Source of the DNA: CAYXVJ01 sp050309435
GTDB taxonomy: Bacteria; Bacillota; Clostridia; Saccharofermentanales; Fastidiosipilaceae
Assembly: GCA_050309435.1 (NCBI GenBank)
Contig: JBNRMJ010000012.1
Span: forward strand, 1 to 64,000
Direction: 5' to 3'
DNA length: 64,000 nucleotides
A program made the position numbers and the translations under genes. The notes below the pieces were generated by a model, which saw only the letters and a program-made list of their open reading frames with translations, searched no databases and was not told the DNA's origin. Of the stretch, positions 61,756 to 64,000 are shown piece after piece. Position 1 is the stretch's first letter. Every line of letters begins with the position of its first letter.

Positions 61756-61778
61756 AGAGTACCGTCAAACGGTACTCT
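61756..61778 (-). terminator. Terminator after rplA
   Basis: A perfect 10-bp stem AGAGTACCGT/ACGGTACTCT with a 3-nt loop; on the minus strand TTTTTC follows. Confidence 0.85.
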
Positions 61779-61806
61779 CGTTTCAAGTATAGAGACTATC
61801 TCAGCC

Positions 61807-62499
61807 TTAGACCAACTTCTGGTTGTTCAGACGGACTGCCGGACCCATGGTCGAGGTTAATGTTGCGTTACGGATGTATTGTCCTTTCGCAGCAGCGGGT
61901 TTCGCCTTAATAACGGCTTCGACCAATGTCTTGTAGTTGTCATAGAGCTTCTCGGCACCGAAGGAAACCTTACCGATCGGGCAGTGAATGATGTTGCTCT
62001 TGTCTAAACGATACTCGATCTTACCGGCTTTAACGTCTTCGATTGCCTTCGCTACGTCCATGGTAACGGTACCGGACTTCGGGTTGGGCATCAGGCCCTT
62101 CGGACCCAGAACACGACCCAGACGGCCAACGGTACCCATCATGTCGGGAGTAGCGATAACAACGTCGAAATCGAACCAGTTTTCGGATGTGATCTTCTGA
62201 ACCAGGTCATCGGCTCCGACGAAATCGGCACCGGCGGCCTGAGCTTCATCAGCCTTGGCACCCTTGGCGAAAACCAACACGCGGACGGTCTTACCCGTAC
62301 CATGCGGAAGAACGACTGCACCACGGACCTGCTGGTCGGCGTGACGGGAGTCAACACCTAAACGCAGATGCAGCTCTACTGTTTCGTCGAATTTGGCCGG
62401 AGCAGCCTTCGTTACGAGCTCAAGGGCTTCCATGGCTTCGTAATTGGCGGTGCGGTCAATCAACTTGGCAGCTTCGAGATACTTTTTACCTCTTTTCAT
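61807..62499 (-). CDS. rplA: 50S ribosomal protein L1
   Basis: A 230-residue L1 of the mobile L1 stalk. It contains the family signature around TPDMMGTVGRLGRVLGPKGL and PNPKSGTVT. It follows rplK by 21 bp and ends at a strong terminator, separating rplKA from rplJL. Confidence 0.98.
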   Translation of the reverse strand: MKRGKKYLEAAKLIDRTANYEAMEALELVTKAAPAKFDETVELHLRLGVDSRHADQQVRGAVVLPHGTGKTVRVLVFAKGAKADEAQAAGADFVGADDLVQKITSENWFDFDVVIATPDMMGTVGRLGRVLGPKGLMPNPKSGTVTMDVAKAIEDVKAGKIEYRLDKSNIIHCPIGKVSFGAEKLYDNYKTLVEAVIKAKPAAAKGQYIRNATLTSTMGPAVRLNNQKLV

Positions 62500-62520
62500 T
62501 ACATAACTCTCCTTCCGTAA

Positions 62521-62949
62521 TTAGTCTTCTTCGACCACGATGCCCATGCTGCGAGCCGTACCGGCTACCATGCGTGCGCACGAATCGAGATCAGATGCGT
62601 TGGTGTCGACGAGCTTGATTTCAGCGATACGACGAACTTCAGACATCTTGATTGTTCCGACCTTATCACGGTTCGGACGTCCGGAGCCCTTTTGGAGCTT
62701 CAGTGCATTCTTCAGCAGTACCGGAACCGGAGGAGTCTTCGTAATGAAAGTATAAGAACGGTCAGCATACACTGTAATAACTACAGGAATGATGAGACCT
62801 GCGTCCTTAGCTGTTCTCTCATTGAATTCCTTGACGAACTGCGGAATCGAAATACCGTGCTGGCCAAGGGCTGGTCCTACCGGTGGTGCTGGTGTGGCCT
62901 TACCTGCGGGTATTTGTAATTTTACGTACCCGGTAATCTTCTTTGCCAT
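62521..62949 (-). CDS. rplK: 50S ribosomal protein L11
   Basis: A 142-residue L11 at the GTPase-associated centre, with KLQIPAGKATPAPPVGPALG at the N-terminus and the usual C-terminal rRNA-binding domain. Transcribed with nusG and rplA. Confidence 0.98.
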   Translation of the reverse strand: MAKKITGYVKLQIPAGKATPAPPVGPALGQHGISIPQFVKEFNERTAKDAGLIIPVVITVYADRSYTFITKTPPVPVLLKNALKLQKGSGRPNRDKVGTIKMSEVRRIAEIKLVDTNASDLDSCARMVAGTARSMGIVVEED

Positions 62950-63058
62950 TTTAATCCACCTCCCAATTTATTCACGCACTTACCTTGTGGATCGATAAGC
63001 ACGTCCTATCTATAGCCTTGATGGCTGATAAGCAAATTAATCTGCCGCTATGCGGCTC

Positions 63059-63799
63059 TTAGACACTCTGAAGGCTGATCACCTGGGTGAACTCCAGTTC
63101 GACGGGTGTTTCGCGTCCGAACATGGAAACCATGACCTTGACCTTCTTCTTTTCTGCGTTGATACTCTCGACGGTACCGATGAAACCATCCAGCGGTCCG
63201 CTGATCACCTTGACGGAATCGCCGACGCCGTAGTCGACAATCGGATCCCACTCGGTGGTCATACCCATAATGGCCAATTCCTCCTCGGTGAGAGGTACGG
63301 GACGCGAGTTCGGGCCGACGAAGCCGGTAACGCCGCGCGTGTTGCGCACGATGTACCAGATTTCATCCGTGAGAACCATCTTAACCAGTACATAGCCGGG
63401 GTAGAGTTTCTTCATGGAAGTCTTCTTCTTCCCGTCCTTGATTTCGACAACCTCTTCCATGGGGACCGAAATCTCCTGAATGAGGTCCTGGATATCACGG
63501 TTCTCGACGATCTGCTCAAGAGTCATCTTAACCTTGTTTTCGTAACCGGAATATGTATGTATAACATACCATTTCGCAGCGTCCTCGGATTCTTCGGCGG
63601 CAGCCTCGCGGGCCTCGCGCTCTTCTTCCGAGAGTACGACATCCGGATCGAAATCTTCGGGCCCGGCAATTTTCTCGTAGCCGTTACCCTCGTCTGATGA
63701 TAAGCGCACGCCTTCGGCGGCAGACTGACCGGCAGTCTCGCTTACGCCCTGAAGTTCGTCCTTATCATTGTCTAAATTTTGATCCAAATCATATGTCAT
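63059..63799 (-). CDS. nusG: Transcription elongation/antitermination factor NusG with acidic N-terminal extension
   Basis: A 246-residue NusG. The NGN domain starts at W77 (WYVIHTYSGYENKVK), and the KOW domain lies at about 190-246 (GDSVKVISGPLDGFIGTV). Typical NusG has 175-185 residues starting at this Trp. Here about 70 residues come first, acidic and low in complexity (rich in D, E, A, G, S). The start codon overlaps the secE stop by 4 bp (ATGA), which supports the long form through translational coupling. The role of the extension is unknown. Confidence 0.92.
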   Translation of the reverse strand: MTYDLDQNLDNDKDELQGVSETAGQSAAEGVRLSSDEGNGYEKIAGPEDFDPDVVLSEEEREAREAAAEESEDAAKWYVIHTYSGYENKVKMTLEQIVENRDIQDLIQEISVPMEEVVEIKDGKKKTSMKKLYPGYVLVKMVLTDEIWYIVRNTRGVTGFVGPNSRPVPLTEEELAIMGMTTEWDPIVDYGVGDSVKVISGPLDGFIGTVESINAEKKKVKVMVSMFGRETPVELEFTQVISLQSV

Positions 63800-64000
63800 T
63801 CACTAATACTCGCTTCCTCATCGGGTTCGGTCACTTCAACCGTTCCCTCAGTTGTCGAGTCCGTTTCGCTTGTCGCAGCAGTCGTCGCGGACGTCTGTGT
63901 TCCAACATTCATGGGATCATAGAAACCGGCAGCGGTCAGAACTGTGTTGACAATGCCGTCAACGGCCCAGATCACCAGAACCGCAGCTAGAATCACAGAG
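63796..64000 (-). CDS. secE: SecE preprotein translocase subunit, 3' part, with acidic tail
   Basis: The C-terminal 67 residues of a gene that continues beyond the window. One membrane segment (VILAAVLVIWAVDGIVNTVL) matches the last helix of SecE, and the position before nusG confirms it. After the helix comes a tail of about 40 residues rich in Thr, Ser and Glu, ending DEEASISE; most bacterial SecE proteins end within a few residues of the helix. The tail would lie outside the cell in the standard topology. Confidence 0.85.
   Translation of the reverse strand, partial: SVILAAVLVIWAVDGIVNTVLTAAGFYDPMNVGTQTSATTAATSETDSTTEGTVEVTEPDEEASISE

Overview
The window reads as a chromosome segment of a Gram-positive Firmicute, most likely a Clostridia member (Oscillospirales-like; family not resolvable by eye). 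Grounds: the rapZ-yvcK-whiA cluster, HPr kinase (hprK), a fused SecDF, the csbB/yfhO pair, strong GGAGG ribosome-binding sites, and an L10 leader of Firmicute type. The backbone is of medium GC. The stretch of about 53.9-59.6 kb is visibly AT-richer and carries phage-type genes.

Layout. 0.1-4.8 kb: Maf nucleotide pyrophosphatase, a small Cys-containing unknown protein, an ArsC/Spx-fold protein, a cytidylate-kinase-like protein, an ArsB/SLC13-type transporter and a tandem GNAT protein. 4.9-8.6 kb: a MacB-type ABC transporter and an APC permease. 8.7-11.4 kb: metNIQ methionine importer, preceded by a leader that holds a Met-rich 34-codon reading frame. 11.5-22.5 kb: a glutaredoxin-like protein, an aldo/keto reductase, the csbB-yfhO lipid-linked glycosylation pair, an M3 oligopeptidase, transketolase, a broken gene and a conserved unknown. 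22.6-30 kb (minus strand, operon-like): yigZ, NYN/OST-HTH protein, SGNH hydrolase, DUF368 undecaprenyl-phosphate translocase, malQ, secDF. 30-34.4 kb: ABC exporter and Lon. 34.5-39.2 kb: str operon (rpsL-rpsG-fusA-tuf). 39.3-43.3 kb: serS, then a divergent Crp-family regulator and hybrid-cluster protein with palindromes between them. 43.3-48.8 kb: hprK-murB-rapZ-yvcK-whiA-trmL operon. 48.9-53.7 kb: tRNA-Gly, an unknown helical protein, an MFS transporter, YjdM, a small membrane protein, and a decayed regulator/MFS pair.

53.9-59.64 kb is a mobile island, best read as a prophage with its middle deleted: a large serine recombinase at the left end, holin and amidase at the right, and a DUF262-DUF1524 (GmrSD-like) predicted restriction protein as cargo. 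Each end carries an array of short motifs phased at exactly 20 bp, and 12-bp inverted sequences (11 of 12 matching) bracket it. Next come five tRNA genes (Met, Glu, Val, Gly, Cys) with a good promoter and terminator, and then secE-nusG-rplK-rplA-(L10 leader)-rplJ-rplL.

The housekeeping clusters (translation, Sec export, envelope synthesis, carbon control) are ordinary. The parts worth a second look are the phased arrays and ends of the island, its predicted restriction gene, the met leader reading frame, two head-to-head deletion scars, the structured rpsL-rpsG gap, and the acidic extensions of NusG and SecE.
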